This document shows, one piece after another, positions 19,868 to 28,573 of a DNA stretch of 64,000 nucleotides. The notes beneath the pieces were generated by a model. The model made no database searches and had not been told where the DNA came from. It saw nothing but the letters and a program-made list of their open reading frames with translations. Source of the DNA: a bacterium (GTDB taxonomy: Bacteria; Myxococcota_A; Polyangia; Nannocystales; Nannocystaceae); NCBI GenBank assembly GCA_024742475.1, contig JANSYI010000007.1, positions 124,001 to 188,000 on the forward strand, written 5' to 3'. Positions within the stretch are counted from its first letter, which is position 1; the number at the start of each line of letters is the position of its first letter. The translations under genes and the position numbers were made by a program.

Positions 19868-21004
19868 ATGGACAGCTTGGACGAGTTCCTCGGCACCGCG
19901 TTCTTCGGCATCACCATGCAGCAGATGCTGTTCGCCGCGGTCGCGGTCACCGCCGGCTTCTTTGGCGGCCGCATCCTCGAGCGCGTGCTCGATGGCATCG
20001 CCAAGCGCACGCCGCCCGGCTCGATGCGCGAGGCGATCGTGGCGGCGCTGGGCCGCCCGGCGGCGTGGGCCGTCCGCGTGGCGGGCATCTGGATGGCGCT
20101 CAAGGGCATGCCGCTCGAGACGGTCGACGCGATGGACGTCGACATGCTCGTCGATCGCTTGGCCCAGGGCGTCACCGTCGCGCTCGCCACCTGGCTGGGC
20201 GTGCGCATCGTCGGCCGCGTCGCCGACGTGCTGAGCGATCGCGCCCAGGCGACCGAGGGCACCTTCGACGACCAGCTGGTGCCGATCTTCCGCAAGGCCG
20301 CGATCGCGTTCTTGGTCGTCGCCGGCGTGGTGATGATCATTCAAAACCTCGGCTACTCCGCCGCCTCGCTGCTCGCCGGGTTCGGCCTCGGCGGGGCCGC
20401 GCTTGCCTTCGCCTCCAAGGACACCGTCGCCAACTTCTTCGGCTCGATCGTCATCTTCGTCGACCGACCGTTCCAGATCGGCGACTGGGTGGAGGTCGGC
20501 GACGTCGAGGGCACGGTCGAGACGGTCGGCATTCGCGTCACTCGCATCCGCACGTTCGCCAACGCGCTGCTGACGATCCCCAACGCCACCTTCACCACCA
20601 GCCCGATCAACAACTGGTCACGGATGCGCAAGCGCCGGATCAAGATGACGATTGGGCTGACCTACGACACCACGCCCGACAAGATGCGGCAGGCGGTCGA
20701 GGCTGTCCGCGACATCATCCGCAACGACGACCGGCTCCATCAGGACTTCTTCCTGGTCAACTTCTTCGACTTCGGCGCTTCGAGCCTGGACATCTTCTGC
20801 TACCTGTTCACGCGCACCACCAACTGGGCCGAGCACATGCAGATCCGCGAGGAGTTCATGCTTCGGGTCATGGAGGCGATGCAGGGCCTCGGGCTCGAGT
20901 TCGCGTTCCCCACCACCACCGTGCACCTGGCCGGCGGCGGGGATCGGGCAAAGAAGGAGCCCCAAGGGGCACCCAAGGCGATGCAGCGCGACACGCCGCT
21001 GTAG
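19868..21004 (+). CDS. MscS-family mechanosensitive channel
   Basis: 378-aa inner-membrane channel of the small-conductance mechanosensitive type. Two hydrophobic segments (about residues 16-36 and 60-80) and one near 80-115 precede the pore helix region LLAGFGLGGAALAFASKDTVANFFGS. The glycine/alanine-rich TM3 and the following VDRPFQIGDWVEVGDVEGTVE are the core MscS signatures. The C-terminal cytoplasmic vestibule (MTIGLTYDTTPDKM onward) is complete. It presumably releases solutes on hypo-osmotic shock. Confidence 0.9.
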   Translation: MDSLDEFLGTAFFGITMQQMLFAAVAVTAGFFGGRILERVLDGIAKRTPPGSMREAIVAALGRPAAWAVRVAGIWMALKGMPLETVDAMDVDMLVDRLAQGVTVALATWLGVRIVGRVADVLSDRAQATEGTFDDQLVPIFRKAAIAFLVVAGVVMIIQNLGYSAASLLAGFGLGGAALAFASKDTVANFFGSIVIFVDRPFQIGDWVEVGDVEGTVETVGIRVTRIRTFANALLTIPNATFTTSPINNWSRMRKRRIKMTIGLTYDTTPDKMRQAVEAVRDIIRNDDRLHQDFFLVNFFDFGASSLDIFCYLFTRTTNWAEHMQIREEFMLRVMEAMQGLGLEFAFPTTTVHLAGGGDRAKKEPQGAPKAMQRDTPL

Positions 21005-21091
21005 AGCGTCCGAGACCGCTGAACGCCGCCCGGGGACCGCTCGCGCACCCAGGGCGCCCGGACGCCAGCCTTGGTGCTAGGCTCCGCGACG

Positions 21092-22474
21092 ATGGACGCG
21101 CCCCCCGTGCCGCCCGATGCGCTCGACAACCGCGAGAGTGCGCTGCAGCGCTCCAACACCGCTGACGTGGGCGAAATCGGTGGCTGGGGCCGGGTGATGG
21201 TGCCGGGCCGCGAGGTGCGGGACGAGAACCTCGAGCGGCTCACCGAGGACGCGGTGCTGTGCCGCGGCCTGGGGCGCTCGTACGGAGACTCGTCGCTGCC
21301 GCCGCCGGGCGTGAGCGACGTGGCCGGCACGACGCTGGCCGACCGCATCCTCTCGTTCGACCCCGAGACGCTGGCGCTGCGGGCCGAGGCGGGGCTGTCG
21401 CTGCGGGCGCTGTTGCGGGTGTTCTTTCCCCGGGGCTACTTCGTGCCGGTCACGCCGGGCACCACGTTCGTCACCTTGGGCGGCATGGTGGCCTCGGACG
21501 TGCACGGCAAGAACCACCACTGCGCCGGCACGTTCGGCGAGCACGTGACCGCCTTGAAGATGCGGGTCGCCGACGGTCGCATCGTCGAGTGCACGCCGCA
21601 GCAGCACCCCGATCTGTTCTGGGCGACGATCGGCGGCATGGGCCTGACCGGCCACATCCTCGAGGTCGAGTTCACCATGGTGAAGATTCCCTCGCCGTGG
21701 ATCTACATGGAGAGCGAGCGGGTCCCCAACATCGACGCGTACATGACGGGGCTCGCCGAAGCGGCCCAGACGTGGCCGATGACGATGGGCTGGATCGACG
21801 TGCTCTCCTCGGGCGATCAGCTCGGCCGCGGCATCCTCATGCGGGGGCGGTGGGCCGAGCCCGACGAGGCTCCCGAGGGCTTTCCCGAGCCCAAGTCGCG
21901 CCCCGGCGTGCCCTTCGTCTTCCCCCAGTTCGCCCTCAACCCGCTAAGCGTCAAGTTGTTCAACGCGGCCTACTACCGCAAGCCGGTGGGGGCGGGCATC
22001 ACCCACCCCGAGCCCTTCTTCTGGCCGCTCGATGCGATCCACGACTGGAACCGGATCTACGGGCCCCGCGGATTCACGCAGTACCAGTGCGTGCTCCCGA
22101 AGGCGGCCGGCAAAGACGCGGCGCGGCGCTTCCTCGAGGTGCTCAGCCGCCTCGGCGGCGCGTCGTTCTTGTGCGTGATCAAGGACTGCGGGGCGCAGGG
22201 CAGGGGCATGCTGTCCTTTCCGATGGACGGCATCTCGATCGCGCTGGACATCCCCGTCCGCGACGACACGCAGCAGCTCGTCGACGCGCTCAACGAGCAC
22301 ATCATCGGCGACGGCGGCCGGATCTACTTGACCAAGGACAACTTCACGCGCCCCGAGCACTTCGCCGCCATGGAGCCGCGGCTCGAGGCGTTCATGGAGG
22401 TGCGGCGGCGCTGGGACCCGCAGCTGCGCTTCCGCAGCGCCCAGTCCGTGCGGATGCTCGGCGACCCGCAGTGA
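21092..22474 (+). CDS. DprE1-like FAD-dependent 2'-oxidase
   Basis: 460-aa FAD-linked oxidase closely resembling DprE1, the decaprenylphosphoryl-beta-D-ribose 2'-oxidase of mycobacteria. Shared features are CRGLGRSYGDSSL (FAD loop), VPVTPGTTFVTLGGMVASDVHGKNHH with AGTFGEHV, and the C-terminal domain including DGISIALDIP. The next gene is a DprE2-like reductase 16 bp downstream, the same pairing that epimerises polyprenyl-phosphoryl ribose to arabinose in actinobacteria. The ATG at 21092 is chosen over GTG 21071 because the latter adds only MVLGSAT. The sugar substrate here is an inference. Confidence 0.82.
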   Translation: MDAPPVPPDALDNRESALQRSNTADVGEIGGWGRVMVPGREVRDENLERLTEDAVLCRGLGRSYGDSSLPPPGVSDVAGTTLADRILSFDPETLALRAEAGLSLRALLRVFFPRGYFVPVTPGTTFVTLGGMVASDVHGKNHHCAGTFGEHVTALKMRVADGRIVECTPQQHPDLFWATIGGMGLTGHILEVEFTMVKIPSPWIYMESERVPNIDAYMTGLAEAAQTWPMTMGWIDVLSSGDQLGRGILMRGRWAEPDEAPEGFPEPKSRPGVPFVFPQFALNPLSVKLFNAAYYRKPVGAGITHPEPFFWPLDAIHDWNRIYGPRGFTQYQCVLPKAAGKDAARRFLEVLSRLGGASFLCVIKDCGAQGRGMLSFPMDGISIALDIPVRDDTQQLVDALNEHIIGDGGRIYLTKDNFTRPEHFAAMEPRLEAFMEVRRRWDPQLRFRSAQSVRMLGDPQ

Positions 22475-22490
22475 CGTATCCTCCGCTCGC

Positions 22491-23231
22491 ATGAAGGCGG
22501 TGATCCTCGGCGCGACCAAGGGCATGGGCAGGGCGCTGGCTCGGCAGGCAGCCGCGCGCGGGGACGCGTTGTTCCTGCTCGGCCGCAACACGTCCGACCT
22601 CGAGCGCTCGGCGGCCGACTGCACGGCCCGCACGCCGGGGCAGGTGAAGGTCGGATTCGCGACCTGCGACCTCGCCGACCCGGACGGTTTCGACGCGGCC
22701 CTCGACGCCGCCGACGAGGCGCTCGGGGGCTTCGACACGGTCATCGTCACGGCCGGAATGTTCGGGACCCAAGAGCAGCTCGAGGCCGACCTCGACCGGC
22801 TGCGGGCGTTGCTTACGGTCAATTTCGCGCACACCGTGTTGTTCTGCGAGGCCGCGCGCGCACGGCTGATGGCCAGAGGCAGCGGCACGCTGTGCGTGTT
22901 CTCGTCGGTCGCCGGCGACCGCGGCCGCAAGCCCGTCGTGCTCTACGGCGCCTCCAAGGCCGGCCTGTCGGCATACCTCGAGGGGCTCGACCACCGCTAT
23001 CGCGCCGCGGGCCTGGTCACCGTCTGCGTCAAGCCGGGCTTCGTGCGCACCTCGATGACCGAGGGTCTGACGCCCCCTCCCTTCGCGGGGGAGCCCGACA
23101 CGGTGGCCTCGCGCGTGCTCGCGGCGGTCGATCGGGGCAAACCCGTGGTCTATGCCCCGTGGATCTGGGCCTGGGTGATGTGGGTGATTCGCCTGCTCCC
23201 GCGCTTCGTGATGCGCAAGGTCGGGTTCTGA
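22491..23231 (+). CDS. DprE2-like short-chain dehydrogenase
   Basis: 246-aa SDR with a Rossmann motif (ILGATKGMGRALA), catalytic Ser in CVFSSVAGDRGRK and YGASKAG (Tyr and Lys). The GDRGRKPVVLYGASKAGLSAY block and the Arg/Trp-rich hydrophobic C-terminus (IWAWVMWVIRLLPRF) resemble DprE2. Placed directly after the DprE1-like oxidase, it is expected to reduce the 2'-keto intermediate. Many SDRs share the core, so the assignment rests partly on context. Confidence 0.8.
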   Translation: MKAVILGATKGMGRALARQAAARGDALFLLGRNTSDLERSAADCTARTPGQVKVGFATCDLADPDGFDAALDAADEALGGFDTVIVTAGMFGTQEQLEADLDRLRALLTVNFAHTVLFCEAARARLMARGSGTLCVFSSVAGDRGRKPVVLYGASKAGLSAYLEGLDHRYRAAGLVTVCVKPGFVRTSMTEGLTPPPFAGEPDTVASRVLAAVDRGKPVVYAPWIWAWVMWVIRLLPRFVMRKVGF

Positions 23232-23273
23232 TCGGTTGAACGAAACCGGGGCGACGGGCAAGATCGACGCCTG

Positions 23274-26114
23274 GTGGGTTCGAGCAGCGCGGAGATGCAG
23301 CGGGGGCTGGACAATGCTGCCGGCCCCACGCAGGTGTACTCGGCTGCCGAGGGGCCCGCGTCGGGCGACGTCGACGCGCCCGCCAGCCGCCTGCTTCCCG
23401 AGAGCGGCCCCAGCGGAGCGCCGAGCAAGGTCGGCCGGTACGTGGTGCTCGACGTCTTGGGCATGGGCGGCATGGGCGTGGTCTGCACCGCGTACGACCC
23501 GAAGCTCGATCGCAAGATCGCCTTGAAGCTGCTGCGTCGTCGCGTCGGTCGCACCACCCGCACCTCGACCGGCCGCGCGCGACTGGTCCGCGAGGCGCAG
23601 GCGCTCGCCAAGCTGCAGCACCCCAACATCGTCACCGTGCACGACGTCGACACCACGCCCGACGGGCGGATCTACATGGCGATGGAGTTCGTACAAGGCC
23701 AGACGATCACGCAGTGGCTCAAGGCGTCGAAGCGAAGCTGGCGCGAGATCGTCGAGGTCTTCGAGCGGGCGGCGGTCGGCCTGGCCGCCGCGCACGCGGC
23801 CAACATCACGCACCGCGATTTCAAGCCCGCCAACGTCCTCATCGGCGAGGACGGGCGCGTGAAGGTGCTCGACTTCGGGCTCGCCAAGTCCGTGACGGCG
23901 CACGTGAGCACCGACTCCCAAGACAGCCAGCGCCAGGACGCGGCGGAGGAGGGCGCGGACAAGGACATCATGCAGGTCGTCCAGTCGACGGGCGACATGA
24001 AGCTGACGATGGCGGGGCGCATCGTCGGGACCCCGGCGTACATGGCCCCCGAGCAGCGACGGGGGCGCGCGACGGGCCCTGCCGCGGATCAGTTCGGGTT
24101 CGCGGTCTCCTTGTACGAAGCGCTCTACGGGCGGCTACCGTTTCGCAGCGAGTCGCACAGCCGCGACGCCGCGCGTGGCAAGATCCTCGAGCCGCCCGGC
24201 GAGAGCGAGGTCCCCACGTGGATCTTTCGCGCGCTGTCTCGGGCCCTGTCTCCACAGCCCGGCGATCGCTACGCGACGATGGAGGACTTCATCGCCGCCT
24301 TGCGGGCCGACCCCGCCAAGCGCCGTCGAAAGATCGCCATGAGTGCGGGCGGCGCCATGCTCGCGGGGCTCGGGGCGTTTGCCCTCTACGCGCAGGCGCC
24401 CGCGGACGCGCTGTGTCAGGGCGCCCAAGATCGCATCGCGTCGGTATGGGATGCGAGGCGCCGCGCGGTCGTCGATGCGTCCCTGCGGGACACGGCGACC
24501 GCCTTCGCGGCCTACACCGCTGACCGAGTCATCGAGAGCGTGGACGAGTACGCCCAGACCTGGGTCGAAGCGCGGACGAGCGTGTGCGAGGCGACGTGGG
24601 TGCACGGCGAGCAGTCCTCGGCGACGCTGGACGTTCGCATGCGGTGCCTCGACCAGCGGCAAGGCGAGCTCCGGGCGCTGCTCGATGTCCTCTCCGACGC
24701 GGACGTCGAGGTCGTCGAGCAGGCCGTCTCGGCCGTGGCCGCGCTGACCTCTCCGCGTGCGTGTGTCACCGCCGGACCCGAAGCATCCGCGGGGCTGCCC
24801 GAGGATCCGCAGGCGCGGGCCGCCGTGTTGGCCGCCCAGGCCCGCACGGACGACGCGGAGGCCCTACTGCTCGCCGGACGCTACGCCGTCGCCCAGGACG
24901 TCGTCCGAGAGGCCATGGCGCTCGCCGAGGGGACCGAGCACGCGGCCACGGTCGCTCGGGCGCTGTACGTGCAGGGCCGGGTGGCGCAGATGCTCGGCGA
25001 CTACGAGGGCGCGGCCGAGCAGTTCGAGCGGGCGGCACAGAGCGCAGCGCGGGTCGGGGATGCATCGCTGGAGGCGCGGGCCCTGACGTCGTACGTGGGC
25101 GTGGCCGGGGTGCATCTGCACGAGCCCGACCAAGCCATCGGCATCGCCGTGGGCGCCCAATCGGCGCTCGTGCGCGCCGGGTCGCCGCCGCAGCTCGAGT
25201 CCCGCCTCGCCATGCAGCTCGGCGCGAGTGCGATCGAGAGCCGCGAGGTGGCCGACGCGGTGGGACATCTGCAGCGCGCCCTCGAGGCGGCCGAGCGCGC
25301 CTATCCCCCCGGGGACCTGCGCTTCGCGGATCTGCAGACCAACCTCGGGGTCGCGCTCGCGCAAGGCGGGGACATGGGCGAGGCCGAGGGCCTGCTGCGG
25401 CGGGCGCTCGACCTGCGCGAGTCGAACCAGGGTCCGATGCACCCCGACGTCGCGAGCATCGCCCACAACCTCGCCAACGTGCTCGCCTCGACGCCCGCGG
25501 GGCTCGGTGAGGCCCTCGAGCTCATCGAGCGGGCGATGACGGTGCGCCGCGCAGCCCTCGGGCCCGACAACGAGCTCGTCGCCGAGCTGTGGATGACCAA
25601 GGCGCGCCTGCATCAGCGGGCCAAGCAGCCCACGCAGGCCAAGGCCGAGTACGAACGGGCCGCCGCGATCTACCGCCGAGCCGGCGCGCATATCGAGCTC
25701 GGCGATGCGCTCAACAACCTGACCAACCTTCACATCGCCAACAAGGCGTTCGCCGAGGCGCAGCGCAACGCCCGAGAGGCGGTGACGATGTTCAAGGGCA
25801 GCTCGAATCGCGCGGTGCGTGGTCGAGCCCGCGCCGCGCTGCGCTTGTGCATCGCGACGCGCAACCTGCCAGGCGACGCAGGCCCGGTGGGAGACACCGC
25901 CGTCGACCACTGCACCGACGCGGTCGCGCGCATGAAGGTGGCCGACGTGACGCCCTCGGAGGTCTTTCGCGCGATGAAGGAACTCGCGCTCTCCCTCGAA
26001 GAGGCGGGCGACCTCGAGGCCGCGCAGGCCAGCGCGAGCGAGGCCCTGTCGGCCGCGAAGACCGACAAACACCGGACGCAGGCGACCGAGTTGCTGCAGC
26101 GGCTGCGCAAGTAG
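23274..26114 (+). CDS. Ser/Thr protein kinase with transmembrane segment and TPR domain
   Basis: 946-aa membrane kinase. The cytoplasmic kinase domain (about 54-340) has the glycine loop GMGGMGVV, Lys85, HRDFKPANVLI at 180-190 (catalytic Asp182) and DFG at 200-202. A long insert of about 40 residues follows DFGLAKS, and APE is present as MAPEQRR. A single transmembrane segment (about 356-375, AMSAGGAMLAGLGAFALYA) leads to a periplasmic part with Cys residues and many TPRs up to the C-terminus. This is the common myxobacterial receptor-kinase plan. Start GTG 23274; ATG 23295 is an alternative. Target unknown. Confidence 0.9.
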   Translation: MGSSSAEMQRGLDNAAGPTQVYSAAEGPASGDVDAPASRLLPESGPSGAPSKVGRYVVLDVLGMGGMGVVCTAYDPKLDRKIALKLLRRRVGRTTRTSTGRARLVREAQALAKLQHPNIVTVHDVDTTPDGRIYMAMEFVQGQTITQWLKASKRSWREIVEVFERAAVGLAAAHAANITHRDFKPANVLIGEDGRVKVLDFGLAKSVTAHVSTDSQDSQRQDAAEEGADKDIMQVVQSTGDMKLTMAGRIVGTPAYMAPEQRRGRATGPAADQFGFAVSLYEALYGRLPFRSESHSRDAARGKILEPPGESEVPTWIFRALSRALSPQPGDRYATMEDFIAALRADPAKRRRKIAMSAGGAMLAGLGAFALYAQAPADALCQGAQDRIASVWDARRRAVVDASLRDTATAFAAYTADRVIESVDEYAQTWVEARTSVCEATWVHGEQSSATLDVRMRCLDQRQGELRALLDVLSDADVEVVEQAVSAVAALTSPRACVTAGPEASAGLPEDPQARAAVLAAQARTDDAEALLLAGRYAVAQDVVREAMALAEGTEHAATVARALYVQGRVAQMLGDYEGAAEQFERAAQSAARVGDASLEARALTSYVGVAGVHLHEPDQAIGIAVGAQSALVRAGSPPQLESRLAMQLGASAIESREVADAVGHLQRALEAAERAYPPGDLRFADLQTNLGVALAQGGDMGEAEGLLRRALDLRESNQGPMHPDVASIAHNLANVLASTPAGLGEALELIERAMTVRRAALGPDNELVAELWMTKARLHQRAKQPTQAKAEYERAAAIYRRAGAHIELGDALNNLTNLHIANKAFAEAQRNAREAVTMFKGSSNRAVRGRARAALRLCIATRNLPGDAGPVGDTAVDHCTDAVARMKVADVTPSEVFRAMKELALSLEEAGDLEAAQASASEALSAAKTDKHRTQATELLQRLRK

Positions 26115-26144
26115 CCGAGCGCGCCGGCGAGGGGGCTGGCTACT
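26110..26144. terminator. Bidirectional hairpin after the kinase gene
   Basis: AGTAGCC pairs with GGCTACT, a 7-bp stem that contains both convergent TAG stop codons, with a GC-rich loop of about 21 nt. No U-tract. Confidence 0.4.
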
Positions 26145-26793
26145 GTCCCGAGGGGGCCGTGCCGCAGGCGCCCTCGTGCAGCGCCGCAAAGAGAAGCTTC
26201 CGCATCGGGTTGGCCTTGTGCACGTGCACGCTCGCGTGGCCGATCACCTCGGCGCTCCAGCGGGGTCCGTCGTAGATGACGTCGCCGTAGAACTCGTAGC
26301 CCAGATCGTGGCTGAGCAGGCTGTACCACGCGTAGGTGCCGGGCTCGGGCAGCGACTGCACGTCGTCCCAGAACACGTAGCGCCCCTCGGTGGCCGTCAG
26401 CAGCACGGGACCGTCGAGGCCCTCGCGCAACTTGTACAGCCCGCCTTCGAGGTAGGCGGTGCACTGCAGGTTGCCCGCCGCGTCGAAGATCTGGTTCTCC
26501 ACGGTGGACACGACGAGCGAGCCTGTGGGGTCGAAGACGTCGGTGTTGCCGCTGCCGCCGGTGGTGGCTTCCCAGTTGATCGTGTCGGGCAGCCCGTCGT
26601 CGTCCCCGTCATCGAGGAGGTCGACGTCGCCGTTGCCCGGATCGTTGGGGCGGAAGTTCCAGAACTCGACCGTCTCGCCCGCAGCCCTCAGGGCGCTTCC
26701 CGGTCCAGCGTCCTCGACGTCCGCACACCCGGTCAGGCCGACGGCTGCCAGCGCCGTCGCAAGTCCCATCTTCGTCGCCCGCGCCATCACCAT
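26140..26793 (-). CDS. Predicted lipoprotein, unknown function
   Basis: 217-aa secreted protein. The signal ends in VGLTGC (lipobox), and an Asp-rich stretch NGDVDLLDDGDDDGLPD follows that looks like a calcium-binding loop. The rest (YVFWDDVQSLPEPGTYAWYSLL, DLGYEFYGDVIYDGPRW) is a predicted beta-rich domain I cannot place in a family. It ends with a Cys-containing tail. ATG at 26793 and ATG at 26787 are both possible. Convergent with the kinase gene, which it nearly touches. Confidence 0.7.
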   Translation of the reverse strand: MVMARATKMGLATALAAVGLTGCADVEDAGPGSALRAAGETVEFWNFRPNDPGNGDVDLLDDGDDDGLPDTINWEATTGGSGNTDVFDPTGSLVVSTVENQIFDAAGNLQCTAYLEGGLYKLREGLDGPVLLTATEGRYVFWDDVQSLPEPGTYAWYSLLSHDLGYEFYGDVIYDGPRWSAEVIGHASVHVHKANPMRKLLFAALHEGACGTAPSGQ

Positions 26794-26903
26794 CGTGCTT
26801 CAGGCTACCCAGATATCAACGCGATGACACGCGCTTCTCGGGGGACGACCGATGTTTTGGGAGACATGACCGGACATGTCTCGCGACTTGTTGGTGAGCC
26901 TCG

Positions 26904-27362
26904 CTACTCGATGATCGCGCCTTCGCGACAGTCGATCACGAACGTGACCGGCCCGTCGTTGAGGAGATGGACGTCCATGTGCGCGCCGAATCGTCCCGTC
27001 TGCACGGGGACGCCGACCGAGCGCAGGGCATCGCAGAAGAACCGGTAGAGCGCCTCGGCCCGCGGGGGATCTTCTGCGCGGTCGAACCCGGGCCGTCGAC
27101 CCTTGCGGACCGAGCCGGCGAGCGTGAACTGAGACACCACCAGCGCGGACCCTGCGAGATCGCCGAGGCTGCGGTCCATTGGCTTCGTGTCGCTGCGAAA
27201 GATCCGCAGGCCGGCGAGCTTGTTCGCGAGCACCGTCGCGTCCCGCTCGCTGTCCCCACGTTCGACGCCGAGCAGGATGAGCATGCCCGCGTCGATGCGG
27301 CCGACCACCTCGCCGTCGACGGTGACCGAGGCTTCGCGGACCCGCTGCGTGACCGTACGCAT
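26904..27362 (-). CDS. dtd: D-aminoacyl-tRNA deacylase
   Basis: 152-aa DTD that clears D-amino acids (and glycine mischarged on tRNA) from tRNA. Conserved features are MRTVTQRVREASVTVDG at the N-terminus, VSQFTL in the middle and the Gly-cisPro motif in LNDGPVTFVID, with TGRFGAHMDV before it. The ATG overlaps the stop of the upstream glycosyltransferase gene by one base (TGATG), which suggests coupling. Confidence 0.94.
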   Translation of the reverse strand: MRTVTQRVREASVTVDGEVVGRIDAGMLILLGVERGDSERDATVLANKLAGLRIFRSDTKPMDRSLGDLAGSALVVSQFTLAGSVRKGRRPGFDRAEDPPRAEALYRFFCDALRSVGVPVQTGRFGAHMDVHLLNDGPVTFVIDCREGAIIE

Positions 27363-28456
27363 CAGCCGGCGGGGCTCTGTGAGGGAGCGGCGGGCACCGA
27401 GGGCGCGGGCTCGGCGGGCGGAGCCGACTGCGACGCCGCAGCCTCGCCAGGCGCTTGCGGTGGCAGCGACGGCGCGAGCGCCTGCGGCCGCGCGAGGAAG
27501 CCCGAGGTGTGGCGCACCGAGAACACCTCGGAAGACTTGATCGTGGTGCGCACCAGCAGCTCGCCCACCAAGCCGACGCCGATCAGCTGAATTGCCGTGA
27601 GGGTGAGCAGGACGCCGAGCAGCAGCAGCGGCCGGTGACCGATCGGCTCACCCATGAACTTCAAGATGGTGAGGTAGCCCAGCACGCTCACGCCCACGAA
27701 CCCGCTGAGCAGGCCCAAGAGGCCGAAGAAGTGCACGGGACGCGTGCGGTAGCGTGTGACCATCAAGACGGTCAGCAGGTCGAGCATGCCGTCGAAGAAG
27801 CGTTTGACGCCGTACTTGCTGACGCCGTGCTCGCGCGCCCGGTGCTGCACGACGAGCTCCTCGACCCGAAAGCCGCGGTGCCCCGCGAGGACGGGGAGGA
27901 AGCGGTGAAAGCCCCCGTAGACAGAGAGCTCTTCGATGCACTCGCGCCGGTAGGCCTTGTAGCCGCAGTTGAAGTCGCGCAGCTGCACGCCGCTGACTCG
28001 GCGCACGACGGCGTTGAAGACCTTCGAGGGTGCGGTCTTGCCGATGGGGTCGTGTCGACGCTGCTTCCACCCCGAGACCAAGTCGGCGCCGGCTTCGATG
28101 CGCTCGACGAACTGGTCGATCATGGCCGGGTCGTCTTGGAGGTCGGCGTCGAGTGTGAGCACGATCTGGCCCCGGGCGAGCTCGAACCCGGCGTTGAGCG
28201 CCGGCGATTTCCCGAAGTTGCGACGGAAGTGCACCACGCCGACGACGCCTGGCTGCTCGGCGGCGAAGCGGTCGAGCACCTCGGTCGTGCCGTCCTTGCT
28301 GCCGTCGTTGATGTAGATGATCTCGTATGAGCGCCCGGTGCGCGCGAGGCCGGCCTGCAGCTCTTCGTGCATCTGCGGGAGGGACCCAACCTCGTTGTAG
28401 ACGGGGATGACCGCCGAGAGCTCCGGGTCTGAGCCCTGTTCGTGGGGTTCGCTCAT
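27362..28456 (-). CDS. Family 2 glycosyltransferase, DPM1/GtrB-like
   Basis: 364-aa membrane-anchored GT2 enzyme likely to transfer a sugar from a nucleotide donor to polyprenyl phosphate. The catalytic domain has VIPVYNE, YINDGSKDGTTEV, LDADLQDDP (DxD) and GYKAYRREC. Two C-terminal transmembrane segments follow (FFGLLGLLSGFVGVSVLGYL and LLLLGVLLTLTAIQLIGVGLVGEL). An Ala/Pro-rich tail of about 45 residues ends the protein. Such enzymes supply lipid-linked sugars for envelope glycans; its sugar is unknown. Confidence 0.88.
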   Translation of the reverse strand: MSEPHEQGSDPELSAVIPVYNEVGSLPQMHEELQAGLARTGRSYEIIYINDGSKDGTTEVLDRFAAEQPGVVGVVHFRRNFGKSPALNAGFELARGQIVLTLDADLQDDPAMIDQFVERIEAGADLVSGWKQRRHDPIGKTAPSKVFNAVVRRVSGVQLRDFNCGYKAYRRECIEELSVYGGFHRFLPVLAGHRGFRVEELVVQHRAREHGVSKYGVKRFFDGMLDLLTVLMVTRYRTRPVHFFGLLGLLSGFVGVSVLGYLTILKFMGEPIGHRPLLLLGVLLTLTAIQLIGVGLVGELLVRTTIKSSEVFSVRHTSGFLARPQALAPSLPPQAPGEAAASQSAPPAEPAPSVPAAPSQSPAG

Positions 28457-28573
28457 AGCGGCGGAGGCTACCGCATCTGTCCTGGGCAGGCAGCCCGCCT
28501 CGGCGCGCGGCGTGTCACATGCCCCCAGATGGGCGCTTGGCGCGGGGTTTGCGTTTGTACCAAACTCGCCCGC

